Part shown: in pieces, positions 8,608-15,509 of the stretch
Layout of the letters: every line of letters starts with the position of its first letter
Numbering within the stretch: the first letter of the stretch is position 1
NCBI GenBank assembly: GCA_025559845.1
Contig: CP048469.1
Location: forward strand, 2,108,001 to 2,172,000
DNA length: 64,000 nucleotides
Direction: 5' to 3'
DNA from: Agrobacterium tumefaciens
Lineage (GTDB): Bacteria > Pseudomonadota > Alphaproteobacteria > Rhizobiales > Rhizobiaceae
Notes under the pieces: generated by a model
The model's input: the letters and a program-made list of their open reading frames with translations, nothing else
What the model was told of the DNA's origin: nothing
The model's database searches: none
Position numbers and translations under genes: made by a program

Positions 8608-10107
8608 TTATTCTTTGGCGCCATCACGAGGCAAATCGGGAACGTAGCCGCCGCCCAGGGCACGGCTCAGGTTCGCTTCCAGGGCCAGACCCCGGGATTG
8701 CAGCTGGACGAGTTGCCGCCGCTGCGAGAGCGCATCGCTTTGCGTGGCCAGCACCTGAATGTAGGTCGCCAGTCCAGCGGCGTAGCGTTGATCGACCAAC
8801 TTAGCGGCATCATCGGCCGTCTGCACCGCCTGTTGTTGCTGGTCGATGCGCTCGCGCAGCCAGCGGATCGATGAGAGCTGGTCCGAGATGTCGTGCAGCG
8901 CATCGACCAGCGTCTGGTTGTAATCCTCGACCGCAATGTCATAGGCGGCGTTCTGCGCGGCCAGATTGGCGCGCAGCCTTCCCCCCTCGAAGATCGGCAG
9001 GCTGATGGCGGGCCCGATGCCCAGAATTCGGCTGCTGGCCTCGGTGAGCTGATCAAAGCCGAGGCTCTGGTAGCCGGCGAAAGCCGACAGGTTGATGTTC
9101 GGATAAAAGCGTGCCTTCGCGCCTTCGATCTCGTGGCTTGCTGCCTCCACGCGCCAGCGTTGGGCGACAATGTCCGGGCGATGGCCCAGGAGCTCCGCAG
9201 GCAAGGCACTGGGAATGGTCACTGTATCGGGGCGCCTGAGTTGCGGCGTGGTGATAGCGCGGCCCCGGTCTGGTCCCTTGCCAAGCAGGGCTGCGAGCCT
9301 GTTACGGCTCAACTCCATCGATTCGCCCAGCGCCGCAATCCGGGCACGGGTTGCAGGGATGGCAGCCTGCGATTGCTTGATATCGATCTGCGAATCCAAT
9401 TCCGCAGCAAATCGCTGTTGCGTAAGCGACAAAACCTGCTCTTGTCGCCTGAGCATCTGACGTTCGATTGCCAGTTGCTCATAGCTCTGCTGCAGCTCGA
9501 TATAGGCCTGCACGATTGCTGATGACAACATTAACCGGGTGGCATAGCGGTCTACTTCCATCGCTTTGCCACGCCCCAGGGCCGCCTCGACGGCGGCCCT
9601 GTTCTTGCCCCAGAAGTCCAGTTCATAGCCGACATTAAGCGTGCCCTGGTTAACTGTCTGCCAGGTGCCAGCCATCACTGCCGGTGTGGTGCCGTTCTCA
9701 CTATACCGCTGGCGCGTGCTGGAGATATTGGCATCCATGTGGGGCATTAACTGCGCCTGTGCCATGTTCTGCATCGCTTCCGCCTGGCGGACCCGTGCAG
9801 CGGCACCCCGTAAGGTCGGACTACTGGCTAGTGCCTCGTCAACAAGTTGGTCCAACTGGGCGTCGCCGAAACCGCGCCACCACTTTTCCTGTGGCCAGTG
9901 GGCATCGGAAACCGTTATGCCGTCCAGTGCTCTGCTGGCTGCCAGGTCGGCAGCATTGCCTATGCTCGAAGATGGCTTGAGATTCCCGGGTACACATCCG
10001 GTCAAAACCGATCCACTGACCAGCGCCGCGGCCAGCAGGTGCACGCTTCGCGGTGAGCAGCGTATGCTACGCTCCGGCGGTGATGATAAAGTTTTCATAG
10101 ATACCAT
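8608..10107 (-). CDS. Outer-membrane efflux lipoprotein, NodT/OprM family
   Basis: 499 residues. The N-terminus has a signal sequence ending in a lipobox (LTGC, about residue 38), then two repeated outer-membrane efflux (OEP) domains rich in coiled coil; WWRGFGDAQLDQL and YELDFWGKNRAAVEA are hallmark stretches of the NodT group. It is the TolC-like exit duct of the tripartite pump encoded downstream. The 7-bp gap to the adaptor gene indicates an operon. The start codon lies inside an imperfect palindrome (10097-10117) that may be the operator for the TetR repressor just upstream. Confidence 0.87.
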   Translation of the reverse strand: MVSMKTLSSPPERSIRCSPRSVHLLAAALVSGSVLTGCVPGNLKPSSSIGNAADLAASRALDGITVSDAHWPQEKWWRGFGDAQLDQLVDEALASSPTLRGAAARVRQAEAMQNMAQAQLMPHMDANISSTRQRYSENGTTPAVMAGTWQTVNQGTLNVGYELDFWGKNRAAVEAALGRGKAMEVDRYATRLMLSSAIVQAYIELQQSYEQLAIERQMLRRQEQVLSLTQQRFAAELDSQIDIKQSQAAIPATRARIAALGESMELSRNRLAALLGKGPDRGRAITTPQLRRPDTVTIPSALPAELLGHRPDIVAQRWRVEAASHEIEGAKARFYPNINLSAFAGYQSLGFDQLTEASSRILGIGPAISLPIFEGGRLRANLAAQNAAYDIAVEDYNQTLVDALHDISDQLSSIRWLRERIDQQQQAVQTADDAAKLVDQRYAAGLATYIQVLATQSDALSQRRQLVQLQSRGLALEANLSRALGGGYVPDLPRDGAKE

Positions 10108-10117
10108 TAGTGTCTAT
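10097..10117. promoter_or_regulatory. Imperfect palindrome over the start of the efflux operon, candidate TetR operator
   Basis: ATAGATAC-CATTA-GTGTCTAT: 7 of 8 positions of the arms are complementary, 5-bp centre. It spans the start codon of the outer-membrane factor gene, 55 bp downstream of the TetR gene. TetR repressors bind such 15-25 bp palindromes. Assignment is by position only. Confidence 0.35.
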
Positions 10118-10171
10118 ATGGACAAAAAAGAAAGGCCGCAGGGACCTCTCGCTACCGCGCATTGTTTATCG

Positions 10172-10813
10172 TTAGGGGGCGCGAAGCCCTGATGTCACGA
10201 TGTGGACAGCATCTTTGATATTCTGCCTGGCTTTCAGATTGCCTGTGAGCAGATGCAGCCATGACATCCCGGTCAACATCACAGCAGCCGCTTCAACGGC
10301 CGATGTATCCTCAATTTCGCCCCGCGCAACCGCGCGTTCAAAAATATGCCGCATCGTACGTTCCCTGCGTGGCAGGAAAGTCTCGCGAAACTCTTCCAGC
10401 GAGTCTGGATTTAACTGGATTTCCGTGATGAAGCTTCGCAGGGCCTCGCCGGAACGGGTCGAGGCCCACCAGTGCCATAAAGAGCACAAATGAACGTTAA
10501 GATCCTGTTCCAGATTCCCCGTGTCAGGAATGATCAGAGAAGCCTCGCCGGAACGTTCGTACACTTCCCTGATCAACGCAGCCTTGCTGCCCCACCAACG
10601 ATAGATGGTGGGCTTGCTGGCGCCAGCGCGGGCAACCACTGCGTCCAGCGTAAACGCCCTGTAGCCGTTCTCCTCCAGGAGGTCGGCGGCAGCGGTCAGA
10701 ATGGCCTCGGTACTCTCCGGGCTGCGGACGGCACCTATCGATAGTCGGCTCCGACTTTTTGCCTTGGCCTTCTTGTCCCCAGAGGAGGTATAGGCCTGTT
10801 TTCTGGTATTCAT
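10172..10813 (-). CDS. TetR/AcrR family transcriptional repressor
   Basis: About 213 residues. The N-terminal helix-turn-helix is plain (residues about 35-75: ILTAAADLLEENGYRAFTLD, then AGASKPTIYRWWGSKAALI), followed by a helical ligand-binding domain of the TetR_C type. The start at 10813 has an AGGA site upstream; the frame to 10906 would run through the palindrome at 10888-10909. It is encoded directly upstream of, and in the same direction as, the outer-membrane factor/EmrA/EmrB genes and is presumably their repressor. The inducer is unknown. Confidence 0.85.
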   Translation of the reverse strand: MNTRKQAYTSSGDKKAKAKSRSRLSIGAVRSPESTEAILTAAADLLEENGYRAFTLDAVVARAGASKPTIYRWWGSKAALIREVYERSGEASLIIPDTGNLEQDLNVHLCSLWHWWASTRSGEALRSFITEIQLNPDSLEEFRETFLPRRERTMRHIFERAVARGEIEDTSAVEAAAVMLTGMSWLHLLTGNLKARQNIKDAVHIVTSGLRAP

Positions 10814-10887
10814 AGGCGTATGGTTCCTGCAGATCATCGCAAGTGTCAGCATCACCCAATAGCGACGCGATGTATATTTTGGCTGAT

Positions 10888-10909
10888 CCCATGCCAGAAC
10901 TGGCATGGG
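10888..10909. promoter_or_regulatory. Perfect 10-bp inverted repeat upstream of tetR
   Basis: CCCATGCCAG-AA-CTGGCATGGG, a perfect 22-bp dyad with a 2-bp centre, 75 bp upstream of the TetR start codon. There is no T-run on either side, so a protein-binding site (autoregulation by the TetR protein or another regulator) is more likely than a terminator. Confidence 0.5.
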
Positions 10910-11671
10910 CGTACGATGAGTTATCCGGGCTTGAGGCCCAAAGTCGTTGCCTACCGATGGAGTCTCGGGGACAAGCGACCATTGCTGGATAGATACCGTC
11001 AGTATTTATACAATTTTCCAGAGTTCTCGTCAATCATTAGGCATTGCGCGGTTGAAACTTATGGCCTTCCCGTCCTCGCATCCGGGCGGATGCTCCCTTG
11101 CGAAAACCAGTACGCAATAAGGGAGGTACGTTCGACGTCACCACCGGCATCAGCAACAAACATCTACGAACCAACCGGGCAGTCGATAAAAACATGATCC
11201 AAAAGTTCAGCGTCAGCAAGGAACCCGACAAGCCGATAACGGAGTTGTACGACAACCTATGCAAGAGCTGCCAGTCGCAGCTGCTACTTGATTGACCGGA
11301 TGGATGAGGGGTGACTCTACCGTATTCGCCATCGTACCGGTCCTTGCCGTAAGCTTGGGCGGCCCGCTTATGCTTGATTTACGAGTGTGATCGGAGAAGT
11401 TTGATTAGCCCCTTCCCCTAAAACAATGCGTTCTATTTTTTTGACTTCAATCACTTCGTTCAAAGCCGAGCGCGACCAAAAGCACCAAGTGCAATTCTAT
11501 TCTTCGTTTATCAATATTTGTTGCGAGTACACATCGAAAAATATATTCTCGAAAAATATCAATTACAAAATAAACTAATTATAAATCCTAATAAATCACG
11601 AACATAACCGATTGTTATTATGTGAAAACTGACATTCCAAATTTTCATGCAATCAAAAGGAATCTCAATCA
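10910..11671. other. Gene-poor stretch, strongly AT-rich in its right half
   Basis: No frame with convincing protein character. The left half (10910-11380) has mixed composition and may be decayed coding DNA; two opposed 65-75 codon frames at 11037-11295 have no recognisable family. The right half (11380-11670) is very AT-rich and leads up to the Hha-like gene. AT-rich upstream DNA is what H-NS/Hha-type silencers bind in their native hosts; a role here is inference. Confidence 0.45.
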
Positions 11672-11875
11672 ATGATAAGAAAGAAATACCTGTTGAAGTT
11701 CCGACGGTGCCAGACCTTGCACACACTGGAGCAAGTTTACAGCCACATGAAAGACAGTGTTCCGTCCTCTGAGCTGGGCGAATTTGAAGGGGCCTGCGAC
11801 CATCGGCGCGCCGAAATCACCCACGGCCATTTGTGGGACAAAGTACCTGCATCAGCATGGAAGAATGTCAGCTAG
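11672..11875 (+). CDS. Hha/YmoA family nucleoid-associated modulator
   Basis: 67 residues, the exact size class of Hha and YmoA. Conserved family features are visible: YLLKFRRCQTLHTLEQV, where Hha has YLMRLRRCQTIDTLERV, then ELGEFEGACDHRRAEIT (Hha: ELAVFYSAADHRLAELT) and the end LWDKVPASAWKNV (Hha: LYDKIPSSVWKFI). Hha binds the H-NS dimerisation domain and strengthens silencing of AT-rich foreign genes. AAGGA precedes the ATG by about 10 bases. The family is essentially confined to Enterobacterales and their plasmids, so its presence beside rhizobial chromosome genes marks the island as foreign. No H-NS gene is visible in the window. Confidence 0.85.
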   Translation: MIRKKYLLKFRRCQTLHTLEQVYSHMKDSVPSSELGEFEGACDHRRAEITHGHLWDKVPASAWKNVS

Positions 11876-11933
11876 GATCCGCGACCGCGTTACCAGATAC
11901 GGAAAACTCTCCTGCTGACGCACGGTTAGAGCA

Positions 11934-12260
11934 TCAAGTGTCGCTGACGTGTTTCACTTCCGTCAAAGTACCTGCGCGAACAAGCTTCAGGCAGCTTTCC
12001 GTCTCTTCGATAAGAAGAGCCGCGCTGCATTCCAGTGCAGCCGCAATTCGCAGGATCAGTGCCAGGGTGGGCATGTGTTCGCCCCGCTCGATCCTGCCCA
12101 TGTGCGCCCTCTCAATCCCGGCTAAATTTCCCAGTGCCTCCTGCGCCGTACCGCGCTCCGTTCTCAACGCCTTCACCGCCATGCCAAAAGCCTTGGCCGG
12201 CTCCGCTTCATAACTTGTACTGCCTGTAGGCCGGCCCCGCCTTATTTCACGCTTTTGCAT
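11934..12260 (-). CDS. XRE-family HTH repressor
   Basis: 108 residues. A short basic N-terminus (KREIRRGRPTGS) precedes a complete Cro/C1 helix-turn-helix at about residues 25-85 (GMAVKALRTERGTAQEALGN, IERAHMGRIERGEHMPTLA), then a short tail. The start codon sits in the 10-nt loop of an 11-bp inverted repeat (12245-12276), with only GAAAG directly before it, so translation may be weak or controlled. It is divergent from the LysR-type ligand-domain gene, and the pair lies next to the integrase. A role in controlling the island or its integrase is inference. Confidence 0.8.
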   Translation of the reverse strand: MQKREIRRGRPTGSTSYEAEPAKAFGMAVKALRTERGTAQEALGNLAGIERAHMGRIERGEHMPTLALILRIAAALECSAALLIEETESCLKLVRAGTLTEVKHVSDT

Positions 12261-12276
12261 CTTTCAAAGCGTGAAA
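12245..12276. promoter_or_regulatory. Perfect 11-bp inverted repeat enclosing the XRE start codon
   Basis: Arms TTTCACGCTTT (12245-12255) and AAAGCGTGAAA (12266-12276) are perfectly complementary with a 10-nt spacer that contains the ATG (12258-12260). As DNA it is a typical operator for a dimeric repressor; as mRNA it would form a hairpin presenting the start codon in its loop. Confidence 0.6.
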
Positions 12277-12296
12277 GAAGACCGCAAATTAAACCA

Positions 12297-12310
12297 CGTT
12301 TAATTAAACG
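12297..12310. promoter_or_regulatory. 14-bp perfect palindrome in the divergent XRE/LysR-like promoter
   Basis: CGTTTAATTAAACG is fully self-complementary and lies in the 106-bp space between the two divergent regulatory genes, 37 bp upstream of the XRE start. It is a plausible operator or an overlapping -10 region for one or both promoters. Confidence 0.45.
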
Positions 12311-12366
12311 CGGCCTGCTATTATCTGGCTCTGTCTAACGCATCCTTCTTTACGGGAGAGCCAGCC

Positions 12367-13017
12367 ATGCACAGCCAGTACCCCATTGATTCAATACGGA
12401 TAGCCATCTCCTTTGGAGCCTTCACTGCGCCGCTTGCGGAGCTATTGGCAAAGCAGCGCGCAGAGGAACCCCGTACAGAGATCTGCCTCCTGGAGACGTC
12501 GTTTTCTGAACAGGTGCAGGGGGTGGCGGAAGGCCGCTACGATCTGGGGTTTGCCATAGCTCCGCCGGCGAATGCCAATCTCGATAGCGAGGCGCTATGG
12601 CACGACGAGATTGCCGTGGCTGTTCCTGAACTCTCACCGCTACTCGCGTTCGAGGAAATTACATTGGAAGAAGTCGTTCGGTACCCTCTGGTGCTCTGGT
12701 CCGCGGAAGACTGTGAACCTCTTAGCCGCCGGGTTATCGAATTGCTTAATTCAGCGACGGTGAAATTCAACGTGATTGACCGTGCCAGATCTTTCGAATT
12801 GATGGCCGTTCTGGTCGCTGCAGGCTACGGGATCGGCTTCGCAGGAAAATCACGCATCGATAAAGCGCGGAAGCTGGGCATCGTTATGCGTCCGCTGGCC
12901 GGATCACCGAACGACCTGAGTACGTATTTGCTTCGCACTCACGACATGTCTTCCTCGCCTATCGAACGGCTGATCGAGCGAGCACGCAAGCTCGACCAGT
13001 CTGTGTCGTTCAACTGA
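12367..13017 (+). CDS. LysR-type substrate-binding domain protein lacking the DNA-binding domain
   Basis: 216 residues that correspond only to the periplasmic-binding-like effector domain of LysR regulators: it opens at IDSIRIAISFGAF, the point where the ligand domain normally begins, and contains QGVAEGRYDLGFAIAPP and the second-lobe stretch VLVAAGYGIGFAGKSRI. The normal ~60-residue winged helix is absent, and the upstream DNA is a promoter region shared with the XRE gene, so this is a stand-alone gene rather than a truncated one. Such proteins occur beside integrases on mobile islands. It may bind a small molecule and act through the XRE partner, which is inference. It ends 3 bp from the convergent integrase stop. 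Confidence 0.78.
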   Translation: MHSQYPIDSIRIAISFGAFTAPLAELLAKQRAEEPRTEICLLETSFSEQVQGVAEGRYDLGFAIAPPANANLDSEALWHDEIAVAVPELSPLLAFEEITLEEVVRYPLVLWSAEDCEPLSRRVIELLNSATVKFNVIDRARSFELMAVLVAAGYGIGFAGKSRIDKARKLGIVMRPLAGSPNDLSTYLLRTHDMSSSPIERLIERARKLDQSVSFN

Positions 13018-13020
13018 GGA

Positions 13021-14856
13021 CTATGCCAGCCGAAGCATCGCCTGATTGTCCTTCAACGAAAAGCACACCGACATAACGACTTCATGCAGGTTCTCCGCGG
13101 TCACCGCGTCGACCGGCGCAAGGCCCTTGAAGTCATCGTGCGGCTGGGAAAGCGCACGGTAGATTTCCCATGAGTCCGCCTCGCGTGCGAACTTGAGCAC
13201 CGCCTGAATCAGCTTGTGCTTCAGCAGCGTGAAATGCCAGTCCGGTACGCGCTGCCCCAGGTTGCCGAGGCTGAGTGCCAACATCTTGCGACCGCTGATC
13301 TCGTAGCTGATCCATCGCCGTGACTTGCCAGCCATCTTCGCAAAATCGGCTGCGGAAAGAAGGTGTGGCGAATTGAAGATGTCCAACCGCTCCAGTTGCT
13401 CGCGTTGGCTTTCAGACAAGACCGGCGGTGTCCGCGGTCTCGTGATAGCGGACAGTCGATGCACGGAGTCCGGCAGCGTCGGCATACCTGCTCCAGGCTT
13501 CGAGACCAACACAATGGGGGCAGGTGGAATTGCTGCTTCAGCACCCTCTGGCACTTCATCAGGCACCTCCGGAACACCTTCCAGATGGACGGTCAGGTGC
13601 ATGCTCGCGGCTTCGACCTGATGCTGCTCGAACAGATCAAGCCGATCAGCCCAATCCTGCATCATGCGTCGGCGTTGCTCCACGTATTCGGCGTGGTTGT
13701 AGGCGGCGCTTACCTTGTCGGGGTCTGAATGCGAAAGCTGTGCGTCGACCCAGACTTTCGGATACCCGATTTCATTCAATGCGGTCGAAATCGTCGCCCG
13801 GATACCGTGTCCCGTTAGTTGATCGGTGTAGCCCATACGCTTGAGGGCCTGGTTCAGGGTGTTCTCGCTGATGCGCTTCTTCAAGTCCCAGCCGTGGGAG
13901 AACAGGTAGCGCTGTGCCGGCTTGAACTGCTCCAGCATGTACTGAACGATTTCCATGGCCTGTGCCGACAAAGGCACGATGTAGGGAGGAATATCACCGG
14001 GGCGCTTGCCCTCCTTACGCATCTCTAGCTGCAACTGTTTCACGACCTCCGGAGGAATGATCCATAGGCCCTGGTCGAGATGAAACTGATCCGGTGTCGC
14101 CAGACGCAGCTCGCCGGTACGCACCCCTGTCAGGAACAGCAGCCGCAGCCCGAGCTGGGTCTGAAGTCGGCCGTGGTACTTGCGCAGCCGTGACAGCATC
14201 GCCGGCAGTTCATCCATTCGCAGGAACGGGTTGTGGCGAACAGGAGGCATAGGCAGCGCCACCACATCCAGATCGAACGCGGGGTTCTGCGGCAAGCCGG
14301 GCACGATGATCAGCGCGTAGCGGAACATTTGCCTGAACCAGGTACGCACCTTCTCTGCCACGCTGAGCGCCTTCCGCCGTTCAATCCTGGCAACGACCTC
14401 CAGAAGGTCCGGCCGTTGGATTTCATAGATGGGCCGTTTTCCAAGTGTTGGAAGGATGTCCTTGGCGAAGATGCGCAGGATCTGCGTCAGCGTGCTCTGC
14501 CGACCCTCCTTGAGGACAAGCCTGCGGTGCTCGACCCACTTGTCGAATACGGCCTGGAAGGTGTGTTCGTCGGCCAGCCGGACGGCCTGCCGCTTCTGCT
14601 TGCGATCCGCTCGGGGATTGATGCCCTTGGCCAGCAGCGCACGCGCCGCATCGCGGAGGGCGCGTGCTTCCCGGAGGCCTACCTCCGGATATGTGCCCAG
14701 CGACATGCGCTTCTGCTTGCCAGCCCAATAGTAACGGTAGTGCCAGGTCTTGCCTCCGGTCGGAGAGACCGCGAGGGAGAGTCCGTCGATATCGCTGACG
14801 GTGTAAGCCTTGCCGGTCGCCTTGGCGTTCCGGGCGGCCATATCTGAGAGTGCCAT
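13021..14856 (-). CDS. Tyrosine recombinase / island integrase (P4 type)
   Basis: 611 residues. The N-terminal arm-binding DUF4102 domain (about 5-90: SDIDGLSLAVSPTGGKTWHY, MSLGTYPEVGLREARALRD) is followed by a SAM-like core-binding domain and a catalytic domain with the Arg of LTGVRTGELRLA, HGIR, the His of LSHSD and the Tyr in SAAYNHAEY. The catalytic set is complete. Beyond the catalytic domain is an unusual ~190-residue extension with no recognised fold, making it longer than the ~400-aa norm. The gene faces away from tRNA-Gly, with candidate arm-type repeats in the 226 bp between them. The start at 14856 is the first ATG before the conserved domain. Confidence 0.92.
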   Translation of the reverse strand: MALSDMAARNAKATGKAYTVSDIDGLSLAVSPTGGKTWHYRYYWAGKQKRMSLGTYPEVGLREARALRDAARALLAKGINPRADRKQKRQAVRLADEHTFQAVFDKWVEHRRLVLKEGRQSTLTQILRIFAKDILPTLGKRPIYEIQRPDLLEVVARIERRKALSVAEKVRTWFRQMFRYALIIVPGLPQNPAFDLDVVALPMPPVRHNPFLRMDELPAMLSRLRKYHGRLQTQLGLRLLFLTGVRTGELRLATPDQFHLDQGLWIIPPEVVKQLQLEMRKEGKRPGDIPPYIVPLSAQAMEIVQYMLEQFKPAQRYLFSHGWDLKKRISENTLNQALKRMGYTDQLTGHGIRATISTALNEIGYPKVWVDAQLSHSDPDKVSAAYNHAEYVEQRRRMMQDWADRLDLFEQHQVEAASMHLTVHLEGVPEVPDEVPEGAEAAIPPAPIVLVSKPGAGMPTLPDSVHRLSAITRPRTPPVLSESQREQLERLDIFNSPHLLSAADFAKMAGKSRRWISYEISGRKMLALSLGNLGQRVPDWHFTLLKHKLIQAVLKFAREADSWEIYRALSQPHDDFKGLAPVDAVTAENLHEVVMSVCFSLKDNQAMLRLA

Positions 14857-14950
14857 GCTCCAGCTCCTGAACTATGAGTCAGGACTAGATGCTTGTCTCG
14901 TTGACCTCGCTCCTCCAGCAACAAACCGGAAAGCGCCTCACCCGTATTCA

Positions 14951-15012
14951 TGGACTTAAAAATGGACTTAAAAGTCCCGGATGTTGGCGGTTTCCAGTGG
15001 ACATCACTGGAA
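14951..15012. repeat. Tandem and inverted repeats between integrase and tRNA-Gly
   Basis: TGGACTTAAAAA (14951-14962) is followed immediately by TGGACTTAAAAG (14963-14974), a 12-bp tandem repeat. A perfect 8-bp inverted repeat TTCCAGTG-GACAT-CACTGGAA follows at 14992-15012. Their position between integrase and attachment site suits arm-type integrase or excisionase binding sites. Function is inferred from location. Confidence 0.45.
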
Positions 15013-15013
15013 T

Positions 15014-15036
15014 GAAAAAAGGGCCTTTCGGCCCTG
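15014..15036 (-). terminator. Rho-independent terminator downstream of tRNA-Gly
   Basis: On the minus strand AGGGCC-GAAA-GGCCCT followed by a T run: a strong stem with a GNRA tetraloop. It would end transcription coming from the tRNA-Tyr/tRNA-Gly operon before the integrase. Confidence 0.75.
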
Positions 15037-15082
15037 TTTTCAATGGCTTGCAGAATTCAGTGGAACTCTACAGAACCTAAAT

Positions 15083-15156
15083 TGGAGCGGGTAGCGGGAA
15101 TCGAACCCGCGTATTCAGCTTGGAAGGCTGCTGCTCTACCATTGAGCTATACCCGC
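15083..15156 (-). tRNA. tRNA-Gly (anticodon TCC), island attachment site
   Basis: The minus strand folds as a complete cloverleaf: acceptor GCGGGTA/TACCCGC, D arm AGCTCAATGGTAGAGC, anticodon loop CTTCCAA (TCC), T arm GGGTTCGATTCCC, and encoded CCA. The 3' end (15083 side) faces the integrase, so the attachment core is expected in the T arm/acceptor part, and the island restores an intact tRNA. Confidence 0.93.
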
Positions 15157-15181
15157 GGTGGTGATTTCGATCCGTGCAGAA

Positions 15182-15266
15182 TGGTGGAGGGAGTTGGATT
15201 TGAACCAACGTAGGCTGAGCCAACGGATTTACAGTCCGTCCCCTTTAACCACTCGGGCATCCCTCC
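15182..15266 (-). tRNA. tRNA-Tyr (anticodon GTA)
   Basis: 85-nt class II tRNA on the minus strand with acceptor GGAGGGA/TCCCTCC, anticodon loop CTGTAAA (GTA), a long variable arm, T arm TGGTTCAAATCCA and encoded CCA. It lies 25 bp upstream of tRNA-Gly in the same direction, so the two are co-transcribed. Divergent from rlmB. Confidence 0.93.
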
Positions 15267-15509
15267 AGTATTCTGCGAGGATCAAGCGACCAAGCTTTGT
15301 CCAGATGTCCGTTCGGCGCTGCGCCGTTCGTCGTCTGTGGGGGCGTATATGACGGCCTCGTTCGCTTCTGTCAACACGGTGTCATACGAATTTTTTCGAA
15401 AAATTTCGTGCGCCTTCAAAGCCCTGTGGATAGTTTGTCGTGACCGGAGATAATTAGGCCCGACGTTGTCAGGGCTGGTGCGGGCAACACGCCGGAGATA
15501 TAAGGCGAC

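Larger units (their letters stand above)
1..15082. mobile_element. Genomic island inserted at tRNA-Gly (left end outside window)
   Basis: The block from the window start to the 3' end of tRNA-Gly is read as an integrated island. The supporting signs are a P4-type tyrosine integrase 226 bp from the tRNA 3' end, patchy base composition (AT-rich stretches near 2005-2470 and 11380-11670 beside GC-rich genes), regulators typical of accessory DNA, and an Hha-like protein alien to Alphaproteobacteria. Cargo: tannase, pirins, an SDR, a tripartite efflux system with its TetR regulator, a second MFS pump and an FAD monooxygenase. Past the tRNAs the genes become ordinary rhizobial housekeeping genes. 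No relaxase, type IV secretion or partition gene is visible, so whether it is an integrative conjugative element cannot be told. The right border is inferred from the integrase/tRNA geometry; the matching repeat at the other end is not in view. Confidence 0.75.

Noticed and set aside
11037..11295. Two opposed small frames (75 and 65 codons) in the gene-poor stretch, considered as a transposase remnant or small regulator
   Set aside because: No recognisable family in either direction; I could not support a coding call or an insertion-sequence remnant.
1..15082. Complete integrative conjugative element
   Set aside because: No relaxase, coupling protein, type IV secretion or partition genes occur in the visible part; only integrase and cargo can be supported.
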